Positions 41,157 through 50,325 of a stretch of DNA of 64,000 bases are shown here, in pieces (within the stretch, counting starts at the first letter, position 1; each line of letters starts with the position of its first letter). The notes beneath the pieces were generated by a model. The model was not told the origin of the DNA, ran no database searches, and saw only the letters and a program-made list of their open reading frames with translations. The position numbers were made by a program, and so were the translations under genes. This DNA is from Collinsella sp. (GTDB lineage: Bacteria > Actinomycetota > Coriobacteriia > Coriobacteriales > Coriobacteriaceae). Location of the stretch: NCBI GenBank assembly GCA_018368345.1, contig JAGZEK010000007.1, positions 62,001 to 126,000 of the forward strand, written 5' to 3'.

Positions 41157-43907
41157 TTAGGCGGAACGCTTGGCCTCGAGCTTGGCCTGAGCGGCAGCCA
41201 GGCGCGCGAGGGGCACGCGATAGGGCGAGCAGGACACGTAGTCCACGTCGGTCACGTTAAACAGGCCCTTGATGGACTTGGGGTCGCCGCCGTGCTCGCC
41301 GCACACGCCAAAGTGCATGTCGGGATTGGTAGCGCGGCCCTTCTCGACGGCCAAGCGCACGAGCTCCAGCACCGCCGTGTCGATGGTCTCGAAGGGATTG
41401 TCCTTCAGGATCTTCTTGTGCAGGTACAGCGGGATGAACTTGGCCTCGGCGTCATCGCGCGAGAAGCCAAAGGTCGTCTGGGTGAGGTCGTTGGTGCCAA
41501 AGCAGAAGAAGTCGGCATGATGGGCGATCTCGTCAGCGACCATGCAGGCACGCGGCAGCTCGAGCATCGTGCCCACGGGAATATTGAGCTCGACGCCTTC
41601 CTCGGCGGAAACCTCGGCGATCACGCGCTCGATAACCTCGCGGGTCTGGACATGCTCGGCCGTGATGGAAACGAGCGGAACCATGATCTCGGGGCGCGGG
41701 TCGACACCCTCCTTGATAAGGCGGGCAGCGGCCGTGGCGACGGCGCGAACCTGCATGAGCGGCAGATCGCCAAAGACGACGGACAGGCGCACGCCGCGCA
41801 AGCCCAGCATGGGGTTGGACTCGACCATGCCGTCGATGCGACGCAGGCGGGCGCGCAGGGCAGTGAGCTCCTCCTCGGGAGCGCCGGCGGCCTCCTTCTT
41901 GGTGATGGCGACCTCGAGCTCGCGAGGATTATCCAGGAACTCATGAAGCGGCGGATCGAGCAGGCGGACGACCACATCGCGACCGGACATGGTCTTGAAC
42001 ATCGCCAGGAAGTCCTCGGTCTGAACCTTGAGCAAGTCGGCCAGGGCCTGCTGCTTCACGGCCTCATCGTCAGACAGGATAAAGCTCTGGATGATGTTCT
42101 TGCGATCGCCCAGGAACATGTGCTCGGTGCGGCATAGACCGATGGCCTCGGCGCCAAACTCGAGCGCGAGCTCGGCATCCTCGGGGTTGTCGGCGTTGAC
42201 GCGCACGTGGTTGGCGTGACCGTCGGTCTCGTCCAAACGGATCTCATCGGCCCAAGACAGGATGGTGTCCAGGTCGCCGGTGAGCTCTGCAGAGACCAGG
42301 TCAACCGCGCCGTCGACGACGATACCCTGGGTGCCGTCGATGGAGATGACATCGCCCTCGCGCAGCACGCGGTCGCTGCCCTCGATGCGCACGACCTTCT
42401 CTGCCGCGTCAATGTGGAAGCGCTCAACGCCGCAAACGCAGGGCGTACCCATGCCGCGGGCGATAACGGCGGCATGGCTCGTCTTGCCACCGTGGCTGGT
42501 CAGGATGCCCTCGGCGGCGACCATGCCCTTCAGGTCGTCGGGGTTGGTCTCCCAGCGGACCAGAATGACCTTGTGGCCCTCGTTGGCGCGCGCGACGGCG
42601 TCATCACTCGAGAACACGACCTCGCCCACGGCGGCACCAGGGCTGGCGTTAAGGCCGCTGGCCAGGGCCTCGTACTTCTTGGAGGCGTCGAACTGCGGGT
42701 GCAGGAGCTGGTCGAGCTGCGCGGGATCGATGCGGCTCACAGCCTCCTCGCGGGTGATGAGGCCCTCCTCGACCATTTCGATAGCAATGCGCAGGGCGGC
42801 AGTGGCGGTGCGCTTGCCCACGCGGGTCTGGAGCATCCAGAGCTTGCCCTGCTCGATGGTAAACTCGATATCGCACATATCGCGGTAATGATCCTCGAGC
42901 GTCAGGAACACGCGCTCGAGCTCCTCGCCTGCGGACTCGAGGCCCGAGGTGGTCTTGAGGTCGGCGATGGGCTCGGTGTTTCGGATGCCGGCGACGACGT
43001 CCTCGCCCTGGGCATTCACCAAAAAGTCGCCATAGAACTCCTTGGTGCCGTCGGCCGGGTTGCGCGTAAAGGCGACGCCGGTCGCAGAGGTCTCGCCCTT
43101 GTTGCCAAAGGCCATGGCCTGGACGTTGACGGCGGTGCCGAGCTCGTCGGAAATGCCGTGCTGCTTGCGGTAGATGCAGGCGCGCTCGTTCATCCAGCTG
43201 CCAAAGACGGCCTGGATGGCAAGGCGCAGCTGGAGCTCCGGATCGTGCGGGAAAACGGGCTTACCGTCGGCGACCTCGAGCTCGGGATACAGGGTCGCCT
43301 CGACGTTCTCGGAGAAGATGCCCTTAAAGGTCTCGACGAGCTCCTGCAGGTCCTCGGCCGAAAGCTCGGAATCGACACGAACGCCGGCGACCAGGCGGGC
43401 CTGGGTCAGGGCGTTCTCGAATAGGTCGGCGTCGACGCCCATGACGACGTTGGAGAACATCTGGATAAAGCGACGGTAGCTGTCCCAGGCAAAACGCGGG
43501 TTTTGCGTCTGGGCGATAAGGCCCCGGACGGAGTCGTCGTTGAGGCCCAGGTTGAGAACCGTGTCCATCATGCCGGGCATGGAGAACGGAGCGCCCGAGC
43601 GAACCGACACGAGCAGCGGATCGGAGGCGTCGCCGAGCTTCTTGCCGCAACGGGCCTCGAGGTCCGCCTCGGCGGCAACGATCTCATCGAGTGCGCCTTC
43701 GGGCCAGACGTTGCCGGCACCGGAGTACTCGACACAGGTCTGGCAGGTAATGGTAAAGCCACCGGGAACCGGCAGACCGATGCGGCTCATCTCGGCAAGG
43801 TTTGCGCCTTTGCCGCCAAGCACGAAGTTCATGGATTTGTCGCCCTCAGTGACACAGGTGCCCTGGGCGTCGGTTCCAAAACGGTAAACCCTCTTGCAAT
43901 CGCTCAC
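41157..43907 (-). CDS. ppdK: Pyruvate, phosphate dikinase
   Basis: 916 residues. It interconverts pyruvate, ATP and phosphate with PEP, AMP and PPi; in anaerobes it serves glycolysis or gluconeogenesis. The nucleotide-binding domain starts NFVLGGKGANLAEMSRIGLPVPGG. The swivelling phosphohistidine domain has GGKTSHAAVIARGMGTPCVCG with the catalytic His at about residue 478. The PEP barrel has LGLRGVRLSV and ends with FGVCGEHGGDPKSI, including the catalytic Cys. The start is GTG at 43907 with AAGGGGA upstream. The gene for its regulator lies just upstream but looks damaged. Confidence 0.96.
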   Translation of the reverse strand: MSDCKRVYRFGTDAQGTCVTEGDKSMNFVLGGKGANLAEMSRIGLPVPGGFTITCQTCVEYSGAGNVWPEGALDEIVAAEADLEARCGKKLGDASDPLLVSVRSGAPFSMPGMMDTVLNLGLNDDSVRGLIAQTQNPRFAWDSYRRFIQMFSNVVMGVDADLFENALTQARLVAGVRVDSELSAEDLQELVETFKGIFSENVEATLYPELEVADGKPVFPHDPELQLRLAIQAVFGSWMNERACIYRKQHGISDELGTAVNVQAMAFGNKGETSATGVAFTRNPADGTKEFYGDFLVNAQGEDVVAGIRNTEPIADLKTTSGLESAGEELERVFLTLEDHYRDMCDIEFTIEQGKLWMLQTRVGKRTATAALRIAIEMVEEGLITREEAVSRIDPAQLDQLLHPQFDASKKYEALASGLNASPGAAVGEVVFSSDDAVARANEGHKVILVRWETNPDDLKGMVAAEGILTSHGGKTSHAAVIARGMGTPCVCGVERFHIDAAEKVVRIEGSDRVLREGDVISIDGTQGIVVDGAVDLVSAELTGDLDTILSWADEIRLDETDGHANHVRVNADNPEDAELALEFGAEAIGLCRTEHMFLGDRKNIIQSFILSDDEAVKQQALADLLKVQTEDFLAMFKTMSGRDVVVRLLDPPLHEFLDNPRELEVAITKKEAAGAPEEELTALRARLRRIDGMVESNPMLGLRGVRLSVVFGDLPLMQVRAVATAAARLIKEGVDPRPEIMVPLVSITAEHVQTREVIERVIAEVSAEEGVELNIPVGTMLELPRACMVADEIAHHADFFCFGTNDLTQTTFGFSRDDAEAKFIPLYLHKKILKDNPFETIDTAVLELVRLAVEKGRATNPDMHFGVCGEHGGDPKSIKGLFNVTDVDYVSCSPYRVPLARLAAAQAKLEAKRSA

Positions 43908-44233
43908 GATACTTCCCCTTCCATGCGCTTACGCGCACGACCGTGGTAACGAATCGACCCGCCGGATGCGGGCCGTGAGGGAACTATACGGCGGGTTTTG
44001 GACAGGCTTGAGCAGAGGGTGCGCGGTTTGGTAAACGTGCTAAAACCGGCGGTAAACGGTAGGTAAAGGTGGCTACCTTATGAAGATACCACTACAAGGA
44101 AAGTGCAGGTCGGATGCGATGTTTTTGCTAAATCGCTTTAGCATTTATCAGCATTATTTCCAAGTATTCTCTTTGGTTAGCTAAAAGAGCCCCGTCCCAA
44201 ATTAGCTACCCAAACAACCTTGTCCCAAGTGAG
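43908..44233. other. Intergenic region upstream of ppdK
   Basis: 326 bases. A -10-like TATAGT (43983-43988, minus strand) about 75 bases before the ppdK GTG is the likely ppdK promoter. A perfect palindrome TGCTAAA-TCGC-TTTAGCA lies at 44126-44143. The part next to the upstream gene holds two REP-like units. I see no gene. Confidence 0.5.
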
Positions 44234-44237
44234 CTAC
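44190..44237 (-). repeat. Two tandem REP-like units
   Basis: Units at 44218-44237 and 44190-44209 read GTAGCTCACTTGGGACAAGG and GTAGCTAATTTGGGACGGGG on the minus strand. A related unit is at 52198-52217. Next to them GGTTAGCTAAAA (44175-44186) is also shared with 52185-52196. The core resembles the ends of the RAYT element. Confidence 0.65.
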
Positions 44238-45071
44238 TTTTGTTGAGCGCGGCGGGCGGCACGGCGGGCTCTTGCCTCTTGAATCTCTTCGAGGTGAGCA
44301 ATGATCTCGGCAGCGCTTTCCTCGATGGCTTTGCCGTCGGTACGCACAACAAAGCAGCCTAAGCGCTTCATGAGGGCACGAGCTTCCTCAAGCTCGCTGC
44401 GCACGCTCTCAGGCTCGGCATAGGAGCCGGCAACGGCACGGGCGTAGTCATCGCCCAAGCGGCTATCGCGAATCTCAGAAATAACGTCGACGGTCGAAAT
44501 CAGGCCGAACAGGTGCATCGGGTCAACCTCGTAAATCGACTTGGGCGGCTCCATGCCATGCGCCAGTGGGACATTGGCGACCTTGTAGCCCTGATAGGCT
44601 AAATACATCGACAGCGGCGTCTTGGATGTACGCGACACACCCAGCAGCACGATATCGGCACCCGATAGATCGTCGCAGCCGCGCCCGTCATCGTGCTCAA
44701 CGAAATACTCCATGGCCTCGATGCGATGGAAATAGCGGTCATCGGTCTTATGAATCACGCCTGCAACGCCCTTGGGTGACGCACCGATGAGCGACGAAAG
44801 CACGGCGAGTGTCGGGCCGATCAAGTCGACCGAGCGGATATGCAGCATGCCCAGGTAGTCGAGTACGCGGGCGCGAAGCGCCGGATCGACAATGGTATGG
44901 AATACGGCAATATCGCGATGGTCGGCATCGACGCGCGGACCCACAAACGACTTGACCTGCTCCACCGAGGTCACCTTAGGCAGGCGCAAGAGATGAAAAG
45001 CCCCTTCATCAAATTGCCCGGACGCCGGAGATAACAATAACGGTGGGACGAACGGCGACCGGGCAATCCAT
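44234..45071 (-). pseudogene. PPDK regulatory protein (kinase/phosphorylase), 5' frameshift or deletion
   Basis: A bifunctional Ser/Thr kinase and pyrophosphorylase of the DUF299 family that switches PPDK off and on. The body is intact: LLRLPKVTSVEQV near the start, LIGASPKGVAGVIHKTDDRYFHRIEA, the P-loop-like VSRTSKTPLSMYLAYQGYKVANVPL, and LGDDYARAVAGSY. At the 5' end an ATG at 45071 with AAGGAG 8 bases upstream begins RPTVIVIS as in the family, but this frame stops after 20 codons. The rest continues in the +1 frame and the expected SDSTGETA block is missing. About 40 bases seem to be lost between two TCCGG copies. A TTG at 45037 could start a shortened protein but has no Shine-Dalgarno. Confidence 0.75.
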
Positions 45072-45105
45072 GCGGGGCTCCTTTTGCGCTTACGCGCAGG
45101 GTAGC

Positions 45106-47202
45106 TTACTTTTTGCGGGCAAGCTCACCGATGTTGGCGATGCCGGAGAAAACGGCCTCGAAGCGGTTGAGCAGCTTAAGGCGATTATCGCGAAGCTGCT
45201 CGTCCTTGTCCATGACCATAACCTCATCGAAGAAGCGGTCGATGGGGGCACGCAGGGCGGCGAGGGCGGCAAATGCGGCCGGGTAATCCTCGGCAGCAAG
45301 GGCGGCATCGACAGCGGTCTGAGCAGCCTCGGAGGCGTCGGCGAGCGCGAGCTCGACCTCGCCCATCAGGCTGCGGTCGTACTCCGCACCCAGCTCGGGC
45401 TTGGAGATATGCGCGGCGCGGGCATAGGCGGTAGCCAGGTTGTCGAAGGTCTCGGCGTCGTTCTTGCGGGCCTCGTCGAGCGCGGCGCAGCGGGCGAAGA
45501 AGACAGACGGGGCGATGATGTGCACCGCGGAGACGGCGGCAACAGTATCGGCCGGAATCTTCTCATCGCGGGCCATGCTCACCAGGCGGCCGTGGAAGAA
45601 GTCACGGACCTGCTGGGCGACCTCGGCGGCGTCGAACTCGATGCCCTGCTCGCTATAGAGCTCAAGGGCGAAGTCGATCAGCGACGTGGGATCAATCGGC
45701 AGGCGATCGCGCAGGATGTTGATGATGCCGATGGCGGCGCGACGCAGCGCGTACGGGTCGGAAGAGCCGGTCGGGGGCTCGCCGATGGCAAAAATACCGG
45801 CAATGGTATCGAGCTTGTCGGCACAGGCCACGATGCAGCCAGCGGTGCCCTCGGGCAGTTCATCGCCGGCAAAGCGGGGGCGATAGTGATCGCGAATGGC
45901 GTGGGCGACCTCGTCGTTCTCCCCCATCGCGGAGGCGTAATAACCGCCCATCACACCCTGCTGGCTCGTGAACTCGACGACGGCGTTGGATACCAGGTCG
46001 GCCTTGCACAGGTGAGCGGCGCGAGCGGCATCGGCGGCAAGGTGGGCGCCCAGATGGGCCTCGCGGGCGATGGCGAGCGCGAGCTGCTCAATGCGCTCGG
46101 ACTTGGCAAGCACGCTACCGAGCTTCTCCTGGAAGGCGACCTTGGCCAGACGCTCGCGGAACTCGTCGAGGGAGATCTTCAGGTCCTCCTCGTAGAAGAA
46201 CTTGGCGTCGTCCAGACGAGCGCGCACGACGCGCTCGTTGCCGTCGATCACGCGCTCGGCATTCTCGGGTTTGCTGTTGGAAACGACCACAAACTCACGC
46301 GTGAGCTTGCCCTCGCCGTCATAGATCGGGAAGTAGCGCTGGTTGGTGAGCATGGACTCGCAGATAATCTCGTGCGGGACCTTGAGGAACTCCTCGTCGA
46401 AGGTACCGACGAGCACCGTCGGCCACTCGCAGAGGTTGATGACCTCCTCAAAGACCTTCTTGGGCGTGTCGACATGGCAACCGGGGCGCGCAGCCTCGAC
46501 CTCGGCGATACCGGCAAGGATGGCCTCGCGACGACGCTCGGCAGAGAGCACGCCGGCGTCCTCGAGCACCTGCTCGTAGACGGCGGGGCTGGCGACTACG
46601 TGGTCACCAGGGCCAAGTACGCGATGTCCGCGCGTGGTGTTGCCGCTCGTCACGTCAGCAAACGACACGGGCACAACATCCTCGCCCAGAAGGCAGCAAA
46701 TCCAACGGACCGGACGCACGAACGCGGCGTGCTCATGGCCCCAGCGCTGGCTGCGGTAGTTGGGCCACTGCAGGCCGGCGATGGTCTTCTCGCACAGAGC
46801 GGTCAGAATAGGCGTAGCCGGTGCGGAGGGTATGTTCTTCTCGGCAAAGACGTACTCACGACCGTCAGTGTCCTCGCGACGGACCAGGTCCTCGGCAGCC
46901 ACACCGCACTTACGGGCGAAGCCCTGGGCGGCCTTGGTGGCGTTACCGTCAGCGTCGAAGGCAATGTTTGCCGCGGGACCGCGCTTGACCTCATGGACCT
47001 CATCGGTCGCGGTGGCGACGTTGGCCACGAGCGCAGCCAGACGACGCGGGCTCGAGATCACGCGGACCTCGCCATGGGCCAGACCGGCCTCGTCGAGACC
47101 CTTGGCGATCATGGTGCCAAGCTGCTTGACGGCATTGTTCAGCGGCGCGGAGGGCATCTCCTCCGTACCGATCTCAAACAGGAAATCCTTAGCGTCTGCC
47201 AT
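45106..47202 (-). CDS. glyS: Glycyl-tRNA synthetase beta subunit
   Basis: 698 residues. It binds the tRNA in the alpha2-beta2 form of GlyRS. The N-terminus FLFEIGTEEMPSAPL, the block RWGHEHAAFVRPVRWI and the HD-like segment SQQGVMGGYYA with DPYALRRAAIGI are typical. The C-terminal anticodon region runs to IDRFFDEVMVMDKDEQLRDNRL. It follows glyQ by three bases. Start ATG at 47202. Confidence 0.97.
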   Translation of the reverse strand: MADAKDFLFEIGTEEMPSAPLNNAVKQLGTMIAKGLDEAGLAHGEVRVISSPRRLAALVANVATATDEVHEVKRGPAANIAFDADGNATKAAQGFARKCGVAAEDLVRREDTDGREYVFAEKNIPSAPATPILTALCEKTIAGLQWPNYRSQRWGHEHAAFVRPVRWICCLLGEDVVPVSFADVTSGNTTRGHRVLGPGDHVVASPAVYEQVLEDAGVLSAERRREAILAGIAEVEAARPGCHVDTPKKVFEEVINLCEWPTVLVGTFDEEFLKVPHEIICESMLTNQRYFPIYDGEGKLTREFVVVSNSKPENAERVIDGNERVVRARLDDAKFFYEEDLKISLDEFRERLAKVAFQEKLGSVLAKSERIEQLALAIAREAHLGAHLAADAARAAHLCKADLVSNAVVEFTSQQGVMGGYYASAMGENDEVAHAIRDHYRPRFAGDELPEGTAGCIVACADKLDTIAGIFAIGEPPTGSSDPYALRRAAIGIINILRDRLPIDPTSLIDFALELYSEQGIEFDAAEVAQQVRDFFHGRLVSMARDEKIPADTVAAVSAVHIIAPSVFFARCAALDEARKNDAETFDNLATAYARAAHISKPELGAEYDRSLMGEVELALADASEAAQTAVDAALAAEDYPAAFAALAALRAPIDRFFDEVMVMDKDEQLRDNRLKLLNRFEAVFSGIANIGELARKK

Positions 47203-47205
47203 GGC

Positions 47206-48117
47206 TTACGCCACCTCGCCTTCCTGGTCGGCATTCTCGTTGACTCCGGCGACCTCGGCCATGTAGGCCTCGCAGCACGCCTTGGCGACGGCGCGGACGC
47301 GCAGGATGTAGTTGGCACGCTCGACCGCGGATAGGGCACCGCGGGCATCGAGCAGGTTGAAGGCGTGGCTGCACTTCATGACACAGTCGTACGCCGGCAG
47401 CGGCAGCTTTCGCTCCAGGCAGGAATGGCACTCGGCCTCGTAGTCGTCAAACTTCTGACGCATCATCTCGACGTTGGCGACCTCAAAGTTATAGGCACTG
47501 AACTCGCGCTCGTTCTCGAGGAACACGTCGCCATAGGTCATGGGCGTGCCGTCGGGCAGGTAGCTCCACACCAGGTCGTAGACGGAGTTGACGCCCTGCG
47601 CATACATGGCGATACGCTCCAGGCCATAGGTGATCTCGACGGGCACGGGGTCGACCTCGATGCCGCCCACCTGCTGGAAGTACGTAAACTGCGTGACCTC
47701 CATGCCGTTGAGCCAGACCTCCCAGCCAAGACCCCAGGCGCCCAGGGTCGGACTCTCCCAGTCGTCCTCGACAAAGCGGACGTCATGGTCGTTGGGGTCC
47801 AGGCCAATGGCGGCCAGCGAACCCAGGTAGAGCTCCTGGGCGTTGACCGGCGAGGGCTTGATGAGCACCTGGAACTGATAGTAGTGCTGCATGCGGTTGG
47901 GGTTCTCGCCGTAGCGGCCGTCGGCAGGACGGCGGCAAGGCTGAGCGTAGCAGGTGCGCCACTCGGCGGGACCGAGCGAGCGCAGCGTGGTCGCGGTGTG
48001 GAAGGTACCGGCACCGACCTCGGAGTCATAGGGCTGCATAATGACGCAGCCCTGCTCGCCCCAGTACTGTTGGAGGCGCAGGATGATGTCTTGGAAGGAA
48101 AGCGATGAAGCGTTCAT
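47206..48117 (-). CDS. glyQ: Glycyl-tRNA synthetase alpha subunit
   Basis: 303 residues. The catalytic class II subunit that makes glycyl-adenylate. Motifs include GCVIMQPYDSEVGAGTFHTAT, YAQPCRRPADGRYGENPNR and FVEDDWESPTLGAWGLGWEVW. Start ATG at 48117. The leader is short (about 45 bases after a TATAGT -10), so there is no room for a T-box riboswitch. The order glyQ-glyS-PPDK regulator-ppdK is common in anaerobic Gram-positive bacteria. Confidence 0.97.
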   Translation of the reverse strand: MNASSLSFQDIILRLQQYWGEQGCVIMQPYDSEVGAGTFHTATTLRSLGPAEWRTCYAQPCRRPADGRYGENPNRMQHYYQFQVLIKPSPVNAQELYLGSLAAIGLDPNDHDVRFVEDDWESPTLGAWGLGWEVWLNGMEVTQFTYFQQVGGIEVDPVPVEITYGLERIAMYAQGVNSVYDLVWSYLPDGTPMTYGDVFLENEREFSAYNFEVANVEMMRQKFDDYEAECHSCLERKLPLPAYDCVMKCSHAFNLLDARGALSAVERANYILRVRAVAKACCEAYMAEVAGVNENADQEGEVA

Positions 48118-48163
48118 GCCTCTAATATCCCCTCGTCGAAACGATTACACGGTTAGGTACTGT

Positions 48164-48169
48164 ACTATA
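48164..48169 (-). promoter_or_regulatory. Possible glyQ promoter -10
   Basis: TATAGT on the minus strand, 47 bases before the glyQ ATG. No clear -35. The lepB stop is directly upstream, so some read-through from lepB is possible. Confidence 0.45.
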
Positions 48170-48176
48170 GCGGTTT

Positions 48177-48740
48177 TTAGTCGATAGCGCCGATGCGGTT
48201 GAGCGGCCAGTAGCGCACAAGCGCCACGGCGATCAAATCAGAGCGATCGACGGGACCAAAGTAGCGTGAGTCGGCAGAGTTTTCGCGGTTGTCGCCCATC
48301 ACCCACACGCACCCGTCGGGAACGGTGTAGGGATAGCTTACCTGAGCGCCGGGAGCCTGGACCGAAAGCGGCCAGCTCATGCCGGTCGTGTAGTCCTCGT
48401 CGAGTGCTTGGTCGTCAACGACCACCTTGCCGTCCTGAAGGTCGACTGTCTGGCCGGCCGTGGCAATAACACGCTTGACGAGAACATCGTGCTCGGAGGT
48501 GCCATCGGGGTTATGGAACACCACGATATCGCCTTGGCTGACGGGCTGGCCGAGCTCAAGGCTCACCTTTTGCGCCAGGATCTGGTCGCCGATCTCGATC
48601 GTGGACTCCATGGAGCCGGTAGGCACCACAAAGGGTTCGACCACAAACGAGCGAATCAAGAAGGTGGCGACCAGTGCGATTGCGACGACCGCGATCCACT
48701 CAAACGCACCCTTTAGCACGGAATGCTGCGATGGAACCAT
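48177..48740 (-). CDS. lepB: Type I signal peptidase
   Basis: 187 residues. A membrane-anchored Ser/Lys protease that removes signal peptides. One N-terminal span (FEWIAVVAIALVATFLIRSF) leads to box B with catalytic Ser in PTGSMESTI; the catalytic Lys is in VLVKRVIATAG, and box E is VWVMGDNRENSADSRYFGPV. The start ATG at 48740 lies two bases after the trmD stop with GAGGAG upstream. Last gene of rpsP-khpA-rimM-trmD-lepB. Confidence 0.95.
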   Translation of the reverse strand: MVPSQHSVLKGAFEWIAVVAIALVATFLIRSFVVEPFVVPTGSMESTIEIGDQILAQKVSLELGQPVSQGDIVVFHNPDGTSEHDVLVKRVIATAGQTVDLQDGKVVVDDQALDEDYTTGMSWPLSVQAPGAQVSYPYTVPDGCVWVMGDNRENSADSRYFGPVDRSDLIAVALVRYWPLNRIGAID

Positions 48741-48742
48741 TC

Positions 48743-49501
48743 TCACTCCTCGCTCTGCGAATACGATGCGTCCAGGATCTCCTGCGCGTATGCGCGTTCC
48801 TCGGGCGTAAGCCGCGCCGTCTCGATCAGGTCGGGACGCCAACGGCAGGTGCGCTCGATGGCGTTCTTGCGGCGCCAGGCGTCAACTTTGGCGTGGTCGC
48901 CGCTCACGAGCACCGGCGGCACGCCCTCGCCGTTGAACTCGGCGGGACGGGTGTACTGCGCATACTCGAGCAGGCCACCGTCCTCGGCAGTCGAGAACGA
49001 CTCATCGACGTTGCTCATCTCGTCGCCAAGGGCGCCGGGAATCAGACGCACGACGGCGTCGGCAACGACCATAGCGGGAAGCTCGCCGCCAGTAAGCACG
49101 TAGTCGCCAATCGACAGACGCTCATCGGCATACGCATACGCGCGCTCGTCGACGCCCTCGTAACGGCTGCACACAAACAGCAGGCGCTCACTTTTGAGCA
49201 GGCGCTCGGCCACATGCTGCGTAAAGGGCTCGCCACAGGGGGTAAAGAACACCACAGTGGGCTTGGGACCCTCTGCGCTAATGGCCTCGATGGCCTCTGC
49301 GATAGGCTCGACCTTCATAAGCATGCCCTGCCCGCCGCCGTACGGCTCGTCATCAACGGTACGATGGCGGTCGTGCGTCCAGTCGCGCAGGTTATACGCC
49401 TTAAAATCAAAAAGGCCGGCCTTGCGGGCGCGGCCCAAGATCGATGTGGACATGACGGGCTCAAACATCTCGGGAAAGACCGAAAGGGTCTCGATTAGCA
49501 T
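48743..49501 (-). CDS. trmD: tRNA (guanine-37-N1)-methyltransferase
   Basis: 252 residues. A SPOUT-class enzyme that prevents +1 frameshifting. The trefoil knot includes CSRYEGVDERAYAY, LSIGDYVLTGGELPAMVV and the following RLIPG. The start region LIETLSVFPEMFEPVMSTSI is diagnostic. Follows rimM by ten bases. Confidence 0.97.
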   Translation of the reverse strand: MLIETLSVFPEMFEPVMSTSILGRARKAGLFDFKAYNLRDWTHDRHRTVDDEPYGGGQGMLMKVEPIAEAIEAISAEGPKPTVVFFTPCGEPFTQHVAERLLKSERLLFVCSRYEGVDERAYAYADERLSIGDYVLTGGELPAMVVADAVVRLIPGALGDEMSNVDESFSTAEDGGLLEYAQYTRPAEFNGEGVPPVLVSGDHAKVDAWRRKNAIERTCRWRPDLIETARLTPEERAYAQEILDASYSQSEE

Positions 49502-49511
49502 GTTGACCTCC

Positions 49512-50033
49512 CTACTTGTCCATATCGATCAAACCGTCCATAACGTGGACGGAAATTGTCCCCCGATCGGGAAGATCGAGCACAACCTGCTCGATCACGG
49601 GAATCAGCACCTCGCCGTACCGATCGCCCTCGACAACCCAAACATCGTTGGCGGGCGTCGACATGATCTCGACAATCGTGCCGAGCGAGCCAAAGCGCTC
49701 GTCGGCCACCTCGCGACCCATCAGGTCGGTATAGGCGGCATCGAGCGAATCGAGCTCAAAATCGTCACGGTCTGCCAGCACGTAGCATCCGGTGATGCCC
49801 TCGGCGGCCGTCAAGTCGTCAATGCCTTCAAACGAGACCAGATCGCCATCGCCCGTATCGGTGACGGATGTGACCGTGCAAAAACGGTCGCGCTTGAGCG
49901 CCGGTGGCGTCAAGGCAACGCGCATACCCGGCGTCAATACAGAAGGAAGCCCCCGCAGCGGCTGCGCGAGGACCTCCCCCTTCCTTCCGTGCGGCTTGAC
50001 CACACGGGCGATGTTTTTGTACTGGGACCTCAA
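49512..50033 (-). CDS. rimM: 16S rRNA processing protein RimM
   Basis: 173 residues. It helps mature the 30S head with S19. The N-terminal RimM domain has ARVVKPHGRKGEVLAQPL; the PRC-barrel has DLMGREVADERFGSLGTIVEI and LIPVIEQVVLDLP. The start is TTG at 50033, four bases after the khpA stop, with a weak Shine-Dalgarno, so it depends on khpA translation. Confidence 0.93.
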   Translation of the reverse strand: MRSQYKNIARVVKPHGRKGEVLAQPLRGLPSVLTPGMRVALTPPALKRDRFCTVTSVTDTGDGDLVSFEGIDDLTAAEGITGCYVLADRDDFELDSLDAAYTDLMGREVADERFGSLGTIVEIMSTPANDVWVVEGDRYGEVLIPVIEQVVLDLPDRGTISVHVMDGLIDMDK

Positions 50034-50037
50034 GGTC

Positions 50038-50322
50038 CTAGCCCAGAACCTCTACCTCGACTGCAGTGTCGAGGCGAGCGGCCAATGCACGGGCGAGCGT
50101 GCGAATGGCCTTGATGGTACGGCCACGACGGCCGATGACCTTAGCAACGTCATCCTCGGCGACAGAAACCTCAATCGTGGAGGCGTCGTCACCATCGATG
50201 ACCTCGAGGCTCACAGAATCCGGGTCGTCGACGATCTGAACAACGAGATATTCGACGAGATCAGCGATGCGATCTGAGAGCATTGCCTCACCCTCGAGCT
50301 GTGCAGCGTCAACCTCAGGCAC
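50038..50322 (-). CDS. khpA: KH-domain RNA-binding protein KhpA
   Basis: 94 residues. A small KH protein, between rpsP and rimM as in most Gram-positive bacteria, where it pairs with KhpB and affects cell division and sRNA use. The KH core has the GxxG loop in AKVIGRRGRTIKAIRTL. The start is GTG at 50322 with GGAG upstream, inside the last codons of rpsP; an internal ATG 13 codons later is the alternative. Confidence 0.92.
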   Translation of the reverse strand: MPEVDAAQLEGEAMLSDRIADLVEYLVVQIVDDPDSVSLEVIDGDDASTIEVSVAEDDVAKVIGRRGRTIKAIRTLARALAARLDTAVEVEVLG

Positions 50323-50325
50323 GAT

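Noticed and set aside
45043..47334. 763-codon open frame antisense to glyS
   Set aside because: GlyS is complete and conserved on the other strand; this is a GC-driven shadow.
48118..48176. T-box riboswitch upstream of glyQ
   Set aside because: The leader is only about 45 bases long and has no specifier or antiterminator structure.
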